Source: Utricularia gibba (lineage: Eukaryota > Streptophyta > Magnoliopsida > Lamiales > Lentibulariaceae). Taken from it: 64,000 bases of DNA. Below are positions 1 through 11,700 of this stretch, piece by piece. The translations under genes and the position numbers were made by a program. How positions within the stretch are numbered: the first letter of the stretch is position 1; each line of letters opens with the position of its first letter. The notes beneath the pieces were generated by a model. It was not told the origin of the DNA. It made no database searches and was given only the letters and a program-made list of their open reading frames with translations. Location: NCBI GenBank assembly GCA_002189035.1, contig CM007989.1, forward strand, positions 496,001-560,000. The letters run 5' to 3'.

Positions 1-218
1 TTAAAATTTTGAAACAAAATCGACAAGTTCACCATTTTTTGATCGGTAAATTTTTTTTTATATAGTTAATAAAATTTAACTATTTGATGATTTCATGTCA
101 TAAGGTATTTGATTGGATTTTTCTAACCATAAAATCAAACATGACAAACCATTGAGCCGTACGAATGGGCTCGAAATTGAATAAGGGTCATGGAACACTA
201 CATTCCGATCATCATGAA
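1..218. other. Downstream spacer of the GDSL gene
   Basis: AT-rich sequence beyond the stop codon of the GDSL lipase gene. It presumably contains that gene's 3' UTR. I see no other coding signal. Confidence 0.5.
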
Positions 219-1532
219 TCAGGTGTCTTCCGGCGGGAATAGAACGGGAACGAGGAGCCTGGTTAGCTGCTGGGTGACGATCCGGTAAACGGGCTCCGTG
301 GGGTGTATGCTGTCGAAGAACATGTACTGGTTAGGGTTCCCACACGGGGCTCAGCTCCGTACAGAGCGGGCCGGCTTCCACCACACCGGAGCCGCAGCAA
401 CCTTTACCTGTTTCCAGGAATCCTGCATCACGAATTTGGGTGTTTTATTTGGGAAAGACAAGGATGAGGGCGATTTGGGAATGATGATAGGCTTGTGGTT
501 GTTACCGTAATGATGTGGGTTGTGGACCATGTCGAGGAGGGTGGTGAAGATGTCAGCGTACACGATTTTACTTCCCGGGAGCTGGGTTTCGATCTGAGGG
601 AGAAGCCTTTGGAGTTTCATGTTGTAAGACTGAGCATCTACGTTTTGCCGGTGGATGCATTGGCGGAGAAGCGGCGACCTCGCTGTCATTTGTATCGGTA
701 GACATCCCAGCGGCGGCAGCCCGGCCACCACGATTTTGCGACCGCCCAGTTGGTACAGCTCCTGTCACTCAAATGTCAGTAGGTTCCGGCCATCCAAAAG
801 GAACTTCCAGGAAGGTTCAGAGCTTATATGACCTCAAGGAAGGTTTGGAGCTTATTTAGCAGCAAGTCTTGGTACTTGTCAATGGTGTACTCTACGCGTC
901 TCCTGGGGATATCGTAGAAGTTGAGAACGAAGTCATTGGTGCCGGCGCTAATGATCAGCGGCGACCGGTTGAGAATTTCGGAGGCCTCGCCCTCCCCAAC
1001 GATCCCTCGAGCCTGCGAATGTATGCTCGGAAGTACTCAAGTTGACCGGAGAAGGGGATACCCAGAGAAATGGTTGTCGTCATCTCATCATACCTTTACA
1101 TAAAAAATAAACAGTTGTACTTAAGGCAGTACTTTCACATTTAAAAAGACAGAAGAGTGCGACGGGTACCCTGATCCGGCGGAAGCAAAGCTGACTCCGG
1201 TGAGAAGATCCTCCTCGGAAAGATAAGGATCAAGGAAGGGGGGAACGGTTTCCTTGAGACGAAACATGGAAGCCAGGAAGTCTGGAATGAGCTTGCCGTC
1301 GGTTAAGCGGCCGGTGGGGATGCTGCCTTGGAAGTTGAGGCCGTACGGGGGATGATTGCCTCTGAAGAGTGTGGTTATGAAGTTGTTGTTACCAGGATCC
1401 ACGGTGGAGTCTCCGAAGACGTAAGATCGCCGGAAACAGCGTCTCGTTCCCCCTTCTAGAATCCACCAGAGGGAACCAGAGGCAAAAGAAGAAGACGAAG
1501 AAGCCGCAGAAGGTGGCGGTAGAAGCAGCCAT
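219..1532 (-). CDS. GDSL esterase/lipase, four exons, reading frame broken
   Basis: A secreted plant GDSL-type esterase/lipase (SGNH hydrolase family), read on the minus strand as exons 1532-1170, 1093-833, 761-506 and 422-219 with GT-AG introns. The start MAASTATFCGFFVFFFCLWF is a signal peptide. Block I reads FPAIL then VFGDSTVDPGNNN, carrying the catalytic serine. The GxND block is SAGTNDF, and the catalytic Asp-His block is DSIHPTE near the C-terminus. Three frame breaks are seen. One lies near 1424, between FPAIL and VFGDS (one extra base or two missing). One lies near 1005, between RRLEGS and GEGEASEIL (one missing). One lies near 335-342, just before NPNQYMFF (two missing). With these adjusted the protein is about 361 residues, normal for the family. 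It is either a recent pseudogene or a gene damaged by assembly errors. The substrate cannot be told from the sequence. Confidence 0.85.
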
Positions 1533-2709
1533 GGGCGTTTTGCCTGGTTTCGCGCGTGTGAGCCGAGAATATGCAGAAGAAGAGTTGTAGTGCAACCGTC
1601 GCGGTGGCCGGCATTTAATTCGGAGCATTATGAAGGTGACCCCATAGGCCCCAGTTCACGTCTTCTGCGACCGTGACTGAGAGCACCTTCCACCTTCCAC
1701 CTTCACCCACATCCACTTTCACCTCACTAAACTCCCACTGGCCTAAACCCTAAACCAACCCTGCATCTCCCCATCCGTTTCGACGTCAATTTTATTTTTA
1801 TCGAACTCTGTCGAACAAATGAAAACGAACACCTATGTTTTGTATTCATTTATTTGATTTTATCGAACTAAAAAATTAATAAATTCTTAACCTCATGTCC
1901 ACCCAATGGCAGAGGAGCGATATGCCACATAAATTTTGGAATGTATTTACATAAAACGATACAAAATCTAATGTTGAAAATAATAATATCTTACAGTAAA
2001 AACGTCTATCTTCCATTTTCGAATTTCGTATTAAAATTTTATTAAGAGTACTACCGAGGATGAAGATGAAGCTTAATGATTTGGGAGTTTGGCTTTTTTA
2101 ATCGGTAGCCTTTTAATTAATGATGATTAAGTGCCATTAATACTACTTTGAAGTCACTAAAATAAATGGACTCATCAATGTCTTGGGTCAAAAGCAGGTG
2201 TTTTGGCAATTAAAATGTTATTCTTAAAAAAGTTGTTAATTATGAATTAGATTGGGAGGTTACCGCGTCTAATTGGACCCAAACCCAAATCACTTTTACA
2301 AACCCAACCCAACTCACACAAATCACATCAACTTCAACCCAATTGGTTATAATTCTCTTACCATCACAATCCTTTCTTCTTTTTTTTTGGAAATAAAAAT
2401 GAGTGGATTTATGATAATCTTTTAATATTGAATTAAATGCTTAAAAATAATTTTATTACTAAATTATTAAATTTAGATATAATTTTTATTTTTAGAATCG
2501 AAAAGTACAACAGAATCATCATCGATGGGCGAAATTCATTTTTTTTTATCACAATAAATATGAGGAAATGCTTTTTGTTTTTTTGTTTTTTTTAAACATA
2601 ATTTAAATTTAAAATCGTGTTGATTATAAGCGGCCGAGTGCCGACACAAACAGATAGATTTTTCAAGAGAGTTGATTGAAGTGGAATCCGCTTCTTGAAT
2701 TTCGATCTG
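1533..2709. other. Divergent intergenic region between the GDSL and PADRE genes
   Basis: About 1.2 kb between two divergently transcribed genes, so it should hold both promoters. A telobox-like AAACCCTAAACC lies near 1745-1757 in a C-rich stretch. The part nearest the PADRE gene is very AT-rich (about 2360-2620). I see no further coding sequence. Confidence 0.5.
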
Positions 2710-3084
2710 ATGGGCAACAGCCTGAGATGCTGTTTATCTTGCGTTCTTCCTTTCGGATCCCTGGACATGATCCGAATCCTCCACTTCGACGGCGCCATTG
2801 AGGAACTCCGATCTCCGATCACGGCCGCCGAAGTACTCCGGAACTATCCGAATCACATCCTTACCGCGCCGTCCTCCGATCACCAACGGATCCTCATTCT
2901 CTCGCCGGAATCTCAACTCAAACGCGGCTCCATTTATTTCCTAATCCCTAACCTGAAGAAACTCTCTAACTCCACACGGCCGCCACGGAAGGAACATAAA
3001 CCGCCTTCGCGGCAGCGGAATCGGAGCAGAAGCGGTTCCAGTGTGTGGAAACCGTATCTCGAAAGCGTTTCGGAGGACCTTTAA
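2710..3084 (+). CDS. DUF4228/PADRE domain protein
   Basis: Single-exon gene for a 124-residue basic protein of the plant DUF4228 (PADRE) family. The start was placed at MGNSLRCCLSC because Met-Gly-Asn-Ser plus nearby cysteines is the usual N-myristoylation/palmitoylation leader of this family, and the upstream in-frame ATG would hide it. After the leader comes the PADRE-type stretch with IRILHFDGAIEELRSPITAAEVL and then PNHILTAPSS, followed by SPESQLKRGSIYFLIPNLKK. The C-terminus is Arg/Ser-rich. Members respond transcriptionally to pathogens and abiotic stress, but their biochemical role is unknown. Length and domain order look normal. Confidence 0.85.
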   Translation: MGNSLRCCLSCVLPFGSLDMIRILHFDGAIEELRSPITAAEVLRNYPNHILTAPSSDHQRILILSPESQLKRGSIYFLIPNLKKLSNSTRPPRKEHKPPSRQRNRSRSGSSVWKPYLESVSEDL

Positions 3085-3267
3085 GTAAAGTATGTACATC
3101 TTCTATATCCTCTCTTCCTTGTTGTGATTTCAATTTCAGGACTGTTGCAGTTGCTATGAGATATCCTGCTGCTTTCTTTACAAGATGCATATAAGAAATA
3201 CGACAGATCGTCTGGATTACAACCAATCAATAAATAAAAAACTAGAGTATCTAGGCTGGTTTTGGAT

Positions 3268-5090
3268 TTAGCAAAGTAGAAAGTTCATGAAATCGTCATC
3301 TCCGGGCTCAGTTTTAGGCACACTCTGGATATGATCCAGAGTGTAGGTTGCCTGAACTTTTGAATTGTCAGGGAATAACATTAGAGCACCATTTCCCATT
3401 CCCAAGGTTGCGTTGTAGGGATTGTAAGGCAAAGGTCTGGTAACAGAATGGCTTCCGGCGACGCCGCTGCCGCGGGTTGCTGGAACCTCATGGTTGTGCC
3501 TCCCTTCATATGTCGTGATCACCGCACGATGATCGTGCGATGATCGCTCGACATGCTCTCTCACCGGGCATCCATTTGCCGTGCACTTGTAGTAGCTCCT
3601 GAAATCCGTGAGGAAAGATTAGGAATTGTTTCCTGTGATACTCAACACCTAAAGTTATGCAGATGATGAACCTTGGATTGGGATTGCCCTTGACTACTTT
3701 TTGTCCGTACTTTCTCCATCTGAAACCATCATCCAGAACATCTATGTCACTCGTAGTTTGTACAACGACTCTGGGTTCTCTTACAGCCCTACTGCTGCCT
3801 CCACTCACTGAAGAGTTTCGGTCAGTTTCAACTTCATTTTTCCTGGTACATGATATTGATGATCATCACTAAAACTTAGGGGTATGAATTGGGTTGAAGT
3901 GATTTTATTACTCACCATCTCTTAGGATCAGGTTCTTCATCATCCAAGTCATCCTTTCCGGAATGGCTCTGCTCGAAATCGTCGCCTGGTAAGGTTGAAG
4001 TATTATCAGAAGTGATCACTGAGGACCATGAATCCATTTTAGGGATCCTGGTTGAGGAAAAGGCCTTGGTATCTGAGATATCAGCCAGGTGTGAGTAACA
4101 TGAAGAAGTTGATGATCGTCTAGTGGAGTGTGGCTTGGGATGATATGTGTGCCCTTGTAAATAATTTCAGCAATGGGTCCATCTACACAGGTTTCAACTT
4201 TCTTCTTAGTTGGGCAGTTGGGGTATGTGCACTTGTAGTAGCTTCTTGGATTTTCACGGCCCTTCACCTGTTTCTGCCCGTATTTTCTCCAGTTATACCC
4301 ATCATCTAGCTTCCTTTTCGATGCGCCTGAGCTGTTATTGTTGTTGTATTCGCCATGGATGCCATCATGATTGGCTTGGATAGAAGCAATATCAGGTGAA
4401 AAGCCTTGATCTGATGAAGAATTGAAATCCTGTTTTTGATCCGATGATTCTTCTTCTACTCTGTTGTTGTTGGAAGCAGCTTGTGTTTGGTCGTAGCCCC
4501 ATAACTACAGATTCAGAAAAAAAAAAACTGAATCAGGAAAACAGGGAGAACCAAGATCAAAGAAGAGAATCAGTCAACTCACCGTGGTGCTGCCGTAATC
4601 AGTTGCTGTTGGAAGTTGCTGGTTGTTCTGAGCAGGAAAAGTGAAATCTGAGAAGCTATTTGTGTTACTTTCATCCTGCGTATCATCACTCTGCTGCTGT
4701 TTCAGCTCCTCTTGCCTCAGCCAGTCAAAGCTGCTCTTCCCATCAAGAGACCCACAGGGAAGCTCCCTGTCGTTGGAGATGGCAAAACCTGACAAAAACA
4801 CAAGAGTTACTTCAAGAAAAGCCTGGTGATTTTATGTGCGTGAACACTGACGTTAGACCCCGAGAGGAGAATGGGCGAATCGAGAAGCTCGGATGGGCTG
4901 AGCCCCGGAGGAATAGTGAACCAGGAAGAGGAAGAAGAAGGAGATATGGGAAGCGACGGCGGGGAAGAGACCTAAATTTTGGAACTCCGGAGGCGCTCCG
5001 ATTGTCGGACATAGGAGTAGTTGACTCCGATGAGTTGGGATGGGAGATGACGGCGGAGAAGTCCACACCAGCAGCAGCAGCAGCTGCCAT
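3268..5090 (-). CDS. Group I WRKY transcription factor (WRKY33-like), three single-base frame breaks
   Basis: Two-domain WRKY factor that binds W-box DNA in the nucleus. Exons run 5090-4852, 4788-4583, 4504-3916, 3842-3672 and 3598-3268. The N-terminal region carries the group I Ser-Pro motif ([19 protein letters not shown], then [13 protein letters not shown]), a MAPK-target region in WRKY33-type proteins. The first WRKY domain has [20 protein letters not shown] with C-x4-C. The second has [18 protein letters not shown] split from [20 protein letters not shown], at the conserved intron of the C-terminal domain. It ends [19 protein letters not shown]. The frame needs one added base near 4960 (C run before [13 protein letters not shown]), one near 4750 (between SFPVG and [10 protein letters not shown]), and one near 4144, where the zinc ligand motif HNH has become HII. 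With these three the exons sum exactly to 512 codons, so assembly error is the likely cause. Confidence 0.88.
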
Positions 5091-5701
5091 GGAAGGAAGA
5101 TGTGGTGAGGGGCGACCATCATCTTTGTGCTTGTTTAAAAGAGGCGCCGCTTTTGACCCTGCAGAAATCTCTCAAATCATGTCTAATTATTACATTTAAT
5201 GCAAGTAGCCAAGTTTTCTCTGCGTTGACCACATTACATAATAATAGTTTCAATTTTTTTTAAAAAAATAATTGTTTTTATTATACAAAATATTTTAAAA
5301 TGCATTTAAAAAATATTAAATTCAATTTTTATTGCATTTAAAACATTGACCTATTTCCTACCACATATAAATTAAACAAATATACTTATATTATGTAACT
5401 TAACAAATGAAAAAAAGGTGAAAAGTGACATAGTCGGTGCAGTTTGACCAACTCCGAGTTTTAGTGCGGACTTGTTCTGTCCCCGTTCACACGCTGCTTC
5501 GCCAGGTCGCCATAGGCTGGGCCGGCCACGTCATAGCTCACGGGTCAGTCCGGTCAAAGAACCTTAGATACTCCGAAGGCCCAGCCAGGAGCCACCCTGA
5601 AGATGAATGAATAGAAGGAAAACAATGCTGTCTGTGAAGGAGGCATCATCATAAGGTGGGTGAGATTCGGCGTCTCTTTCCAGTTTCCAGCCGATGTGAT
5701 G
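5091..5701. other. Spacer between the WRKY promoter and the LTN1 3' end
   Basis: Contains the WRKY upstream region. This includes a TTTGACC W-box-like sequence near 5152-5158, GTTGACC near 5224-5230 and TTTGACC near 5444, which fit auto-regulation by WRKY proteins. An AT-rich core and the LTN1 3' UTR follow. I see no additional gene. Confidence 0.45.
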
Positions 5702-8700
5702 TCATCGGAAGGTGGACTGGCAGAGAGGGCAGTTGGACTTGTGGGAAGTTGAGAACCACTTGTTGAGACAAGAAGAGTGGAATTTGTGCTTGCAAGTTTT
5801 GCAGGCGAGGCGTGGGAGGCTGTGGTTGGCGGTGTGGATGATGCTGTAGCAGATTGGGCATTCCTCTACCCCTTCGAACTCCTTGTCGAAGTTGCTCTTC
5901 CATATTCTTATGGCTTCAGCGATGGCCCCATTCTGCGTCATAACACAAATCAAGATGCCCACCTAAGGTAATGCAATGCAATGGAGAATTACCATCAGTC
6001 ATGCCATGAGGGAAAGTACCTGGTTGCGGACGAATGCCACCAAGGACAGCATCCATTTCCTTTGCTTCACCGAGCTGATGCCAAGGCTCTTGGTGCAGTC
6101 TATTTCGACAGACTTGAGGGGATACGATGGCGGCAGACGGATGACGAGATCCATCCTCGACTCCTCCTTTGTGTATGTGGCCACAATCTCGTTCGCTACT
6201 TTGCTCACGGTGACGGAGAAGACCTCACCTGCAAAATCTGCCTTCCTGATCTGCATTACGAGTAGGGGAAGCCTGAGATACCAGAGGCAACAGAAGAAAC
6301 GAGAATAATAAATTGCATCAGGCGTACCTGAAGCAGCTCATCAGCTATTAACAATGTGCTGCACCATGCTTTTGTGAAGGATTCGATGGCAGAAGCTACT
6401 GAACGATCTCTTATGTTGCTAAACCACCCACGGACGTATGCTGGTAGGCTGCGAAGCATTAAACCAAATACTGCACCGGAAAGTGAGGTCATGCTCTCAG
6501 GAGTGACAGGCCAAAGTGTCTCGAGATAAGAAACAACGGAGCACGTTGTGACGGCATGAGATGCAGCCTTGGCAGCATCTGAAAGTGCAGCAGAAGCTTC
6601 ATGCTTTTTCTTTGAAATACTTCCCATGTATGGGTCCAACGATATGTGTTGGAAAATGCAGTCCAATATGAGTGTGTTGGTGGAATTTTGCACATATTGA
6701 ATAATTCTGTCCCTTGCTGGTGATGATGGGGGCAAAGACGAGACATAGGACAACAGCAAACACCAAGCAACTAAAGTGTTCACCTTCAAATTTAACAAAT
6801 AAGGGAACAAAAGTCAACACAAGCATGCGCACCCATACAATAAAAAAAGCGAGAAAGAAAGAAAGCCACGGAAAGCATTTGAAAGGGAAGGAGGGGTGAC
6901 ACATGACATACCCGTTCATGCGCATCTAAATCCATTGCAAAAACCTCAAGAGATACACTAGTTATATATTGAGAAACCTCGTCTCTTAATCTGACATTTT
7001 CTTCTAATGATGCATCAAGAGAGTCATCATTTATTGATATACCATCGGATCAGTTATCAAAGCTGACTGAAGCATAGGCTCTGTTGACAGAAGAACAAAA
7101 GCTGCAAATTGAAGAGGAGGGAATGGCTTGCGTGAAAACAGTACAGCATAAAGGGAGCTTATGGGTCCTTTACTCATCCCCCAAAGCTGAAAAGATTTTA
7201 TTGCCTTGTCCCTTGCATAAGGACTAGAGTGAATAGCGCATGAAGCAACCAAATCCCATAACATTCGATGGCTGCATCGAAATGATGCAATAATAGCTGA
7301 TCCCTCATCATAACATGCATCCGCTATAGCTTCAGCACCGGCAGTGCAGAAGAACAAACGAAGAATATCTTCAAAGATACGATCCTTGGTAAACTCCCAC
7401 TTCTCTTCCTGTAATGGATTTATAGAATGTTTTTCTTCTTGCAACACAGCATCGGAACAACACAAACAAAATCCGACAAGGGCATTATTAGCAAGCTCCA
7501 GTGGCAAAGAGTCGCAAGTTTCAAGAAGCTTACTCAGAGAAAGTTTTACATCATCAGATCTATTCAAAAAAATATCGTTAATATTTTCCACAATTTCTTC
7601 CATTAGCACGACTGCTGTTCCAATCCAAGATCTTAACTGGTGCAAAGCATATCTCCAATCATCTTCATCGAAAGTGTCTGAGCAGTATGCTACTGAAACA
7701 ACAATTAATTTGGACAAGAGCTTCTGTGCCAGTGGAAGCTTACTTACTACAGCCGATGTACCCTGCTTCTGCTTCTGAAATAATTCATACAGAACAGCTT
7801 TCTCCGCTGGTGAAACATGCCTACCTGGTTTTATATTTTGCACTCCGGCCTCTAGATTTATAGGTAAACACGCTATAATCAATTGAACCCAGTCCTCCAT
7901 ATCTGAGATAAGGCATTTCAAGTCACGCATCACTCATTATAAAAAAATTCCATTCCAATACTTAAGCTGACAGATTTTTTTTAAGCATTTGCCCCTCCTA
8001 AGCATGCATATCACTGATAAGACTTTTTTCAAATTCTGATACATATCTTATCTTATACTAAGTAGAACGACAAATAGATAAAATGAAAGAGTACCTTCAC
8101 CACTGTGCCATAAATTCACAGGAGGAAATGCCGTACATCTCTTGATCCAGTCTATAGTTGTGCAATGCAACTGGTTACAAGGATCAGATATACAATCCCC
8201 TTGACCATCGCATCCAGCCGTTAATGGTACAACAAGGTTACACATAATATATGGAAGAATATGCAAGCAAGATAAGTTTAGATCGCCACCAATATAAAGC
8301 TTGCCTAGTAGTAGTTCAAAGAGTGACGAAGCCTTGTCTTTTGCCCATAACTTATGCTCAAAAAATGAAGAGAGTATGCACAAAACACCCCTCAAACATG
8401 GTCCTTCAACATTATCTAACTCATCAATTGACGGATACCATAATAGATTTAAGCCACTGCCAACTCCATGTGCAAGAGAACCCTCAAGCAAAATATTGAA
8501 AACAGTATCGGAAAAGGAACCACTTTCGCTCTTAATGAACTTGAGAAAATTATCTAAAAAAGAATGCAGTACGCTGCCACCACGCCATTTCCATGTGCAA
8601 ATGATTTCAGCAGCAAGCCAAGGACGAGAATTTGTGGACTGATGGATAGCCAGGTCCACATCAGCATTGCTTATTGAAGGAGATGAAACAATACCAGAAA

Positions 8701-11700
8701 CAACACGATCAAATCCAAGTTCAGATACCAAGCCATCAATCAAAGCTATAAAAGTAGTATTTCGTGATGCCTGCACAACACGAGTCTGTTATTGTGGAAG
8801 AAATGAGAAATAAAACCATCGAAGACACAAAAAAAAAGAGGCTAAGATTTGAATCTAGAAGTTAGGCCTAAGATTTTTGCAGAGAAGATTCAATGAACTT
8901 ACATGTAGATGAAAGGTTTCACATTTCGTTCTGCCACACACATCTGGATCATGCCAAAAGTCATTCTTGCTTAGGAGCTGGTCTAATAGTTGTTGTTCCT
9001 CAAGTTCATCTAAACAGATATTTTGAAAAACATCAACTGCCCAACGGCAGCAGTAAGGTGTTAGCTTCTCCGGCTTAAACTTAGAATCAACAGAGCAAAT
9101 CTGTTTTATGGATGCGATCAATTTTGACCCCAAGCACTTCCTAGTTTCTTTATCTAAGCCCCTCAAAAACTTATGAAATATACTGCTGTGTCGAAAAGCA
9201 TGAACAGCATCGCAAAAGGCTAATCTGGGACCATTTTCCCCCAGTGTATCTTCATCAGGGACGTCCTTTGATTCATTTATCCAGTTACACATCCAGTCAA
9301 TGATAAATATTGCAGCTAAAATATCTTCAACTAATCCGATTTCAGTACCAATAGTTTTCAGGCAAAAAAGACTATCCCTTAGAACATCCAGGAAAAGAAT
9401 AGCAGCATCCATTACACTACTAGAGAAATCTGAATTCCAGTCAGAATTCGTATGGCCAGAAATTAAGCAAGGGAATGCATCCTGAACCCAAGGTACAGTA
9501 GAATGCTTTATGAAACTAAGAATCATTCTGTGGGCTTCTTGAAATATGAAAACTACTGTTTCTGGGAAAGGAATGGAGCTTCATGAAGTTCTGATGATCC
9601 ACCAAGAGCAGCACTGCATACATAAGATTAGGGAAAAAAAAAAAGTTCTTATGATGATACCATGAATAAACATTTGCGGAAAATGGACAAAACAACAGCA
9701 ACATGAATGGAGTGAAAAGTACTACTTAAACTCCTTATTCCTTATTTGTTATCATAGTAAAGAACAAAATTCCTTGTCGCTAGATAAGCCAATGCTTTCC
9801 AAAATCGAATTTGCTACGAACATCAGGAGCAGCAATGCTATAACATTTTAGAAGACAAATGATATTCCTTGAGGAACAAAATATAACAGACCCTTGGCTT
9901 TTTCCAGACTACCTTCACAGGATTTCATACATCATTTTCCTTGTTAATGAAACAATAAAATACAGGAAGACTAGTAAAATACAACATCTTTCATTTTAAC
10001 CTGATGTAGGAAAAGCTGCACAAGACTAGATTATACTTTATGGAGAATTCAGCGGGCATACCATAAGAAACAAGTATCAGCGGCTCTGATATTCGGGAAA
10101 TTTTTCACAATGCTAATGGAAACAAAATCTAAAAGATCGTGTTGCCAACTGTATTTTGCAAAATCAGATGATACTGAACTCCTTTCAGTTCTTTTCCTAG
10201 CCTTTTCAACCAAAATTGCCAAAATAGATGAATCATGTCCATTCTGGGTACCATGATCAAGATAAACTTGTTCTCGATCAATCAAATATGCCAGAATCAT
10301 ATCCCACTGCTGAGTTAAGTACCCGTCATCAAGAAATCCAAGCAACAGATCCAATCTGGCGGATCTGGAGAAATTGAAATCCTTCAAACACCAGGGAATG
10401 ATTGTCTCCTTGAAAGATTCCAGGAACGGCTTGTCATCTGAACCATGTTTTGCAAGCTCTTGAGCAATAGTTGTAGGTCCAAATATCGACACAGAAGCTA
10501 GAATAAGCTCAACGGCGACAGATGAGTCCTGGAGAAGGGACACATACAAAAATGAAAAATTGGGTGAGAACGACATGCATGATTCAAAATGATTGAAGAA
10601 GCAGAAAAAAAAAAAAAGGATACACATGATTCCCTTCGAAGTGTATAAAAAAGAAAAGCAGCTCATTTCATACAAGCATAAGATAATTGTGGAAAGCTTC
10701 AAGGCAATGGTTTGTTGTAAAACAAGAACTACTTTCTATCCATAATTAGGTTCTCATTCCTCTCACGCCAACTGCCAATTTTCCGAAATTGTAACTATTC
10801 AAATTCTACATAATTATATCAAATACAGGTTTTCACATCCTTACATTCCACAATAAAGGCTTTACACAAAACTATAACAGAGATGAAGAGTTGTTATCCT
10901 TCATACAAAAAGAATAACGAGAATAAACTTCTGAAGGTACTTACTCTTGAAACTTCTAGAGGAAATAACATTTGGACCGTGGGAAGCACTAAATAAGGCA
11001 ACGGCCATGCTTCCTCTCCTGCATGCTTGTCAAGCAGTTTAATAAATTTAACAGCCCATTGCCCACATGCATCAGAATTCTCAAAATTCTGAAATGCAAT
11101 TTTGCAGTTCGCTTGAAATCTCGAAGAGAAAATAAAAAGAAGATCATGACTGAGAGAATAGATCCCAGAGAGTATTTTAACTATGCATTCCCCAATAATG
11201 CTCTCATAGGTTGTTTTGTGCTTGCTGTCAACTACTGCTCTAAGTTCCTTATCAATAGTTTGCGCACTGTTAGACACTTGGCTGTTTGCGTCCATATTAC
11301 TTAAACTAGAAACCGCCTGATATTCATGCCATAAAAGTTCCAACAGTATCTCATCAACAAGGAGATGCTGTAAACGGAGAATGCCATCTGCTCCATCACA
11401 GTATCTATGAAAAGAAACTGTAGCGTGAACAAAAAGAATTGGGGAAATTTAAAAAAAAAACACAAGATGTGATACAGAGAAGGAATATATGCATTTAAAC
11501 CTGCATGCGTTTCTCAATACCCAAAGATAGCATTCTTCCACTGCCCGGAGAAAAGCAAGAAGATCTGAGGATGAGGAATAAGACAGTTTTCTCCCTTCCC
11601 AAAGGCTTCGGAAAAAATCTAGAAAAAACTTGTCTCCTGTAATTACCTTTGATGGTATTGTTTCTAAAAATACAACTAGAGCTGGATAAGACACCTTTTG

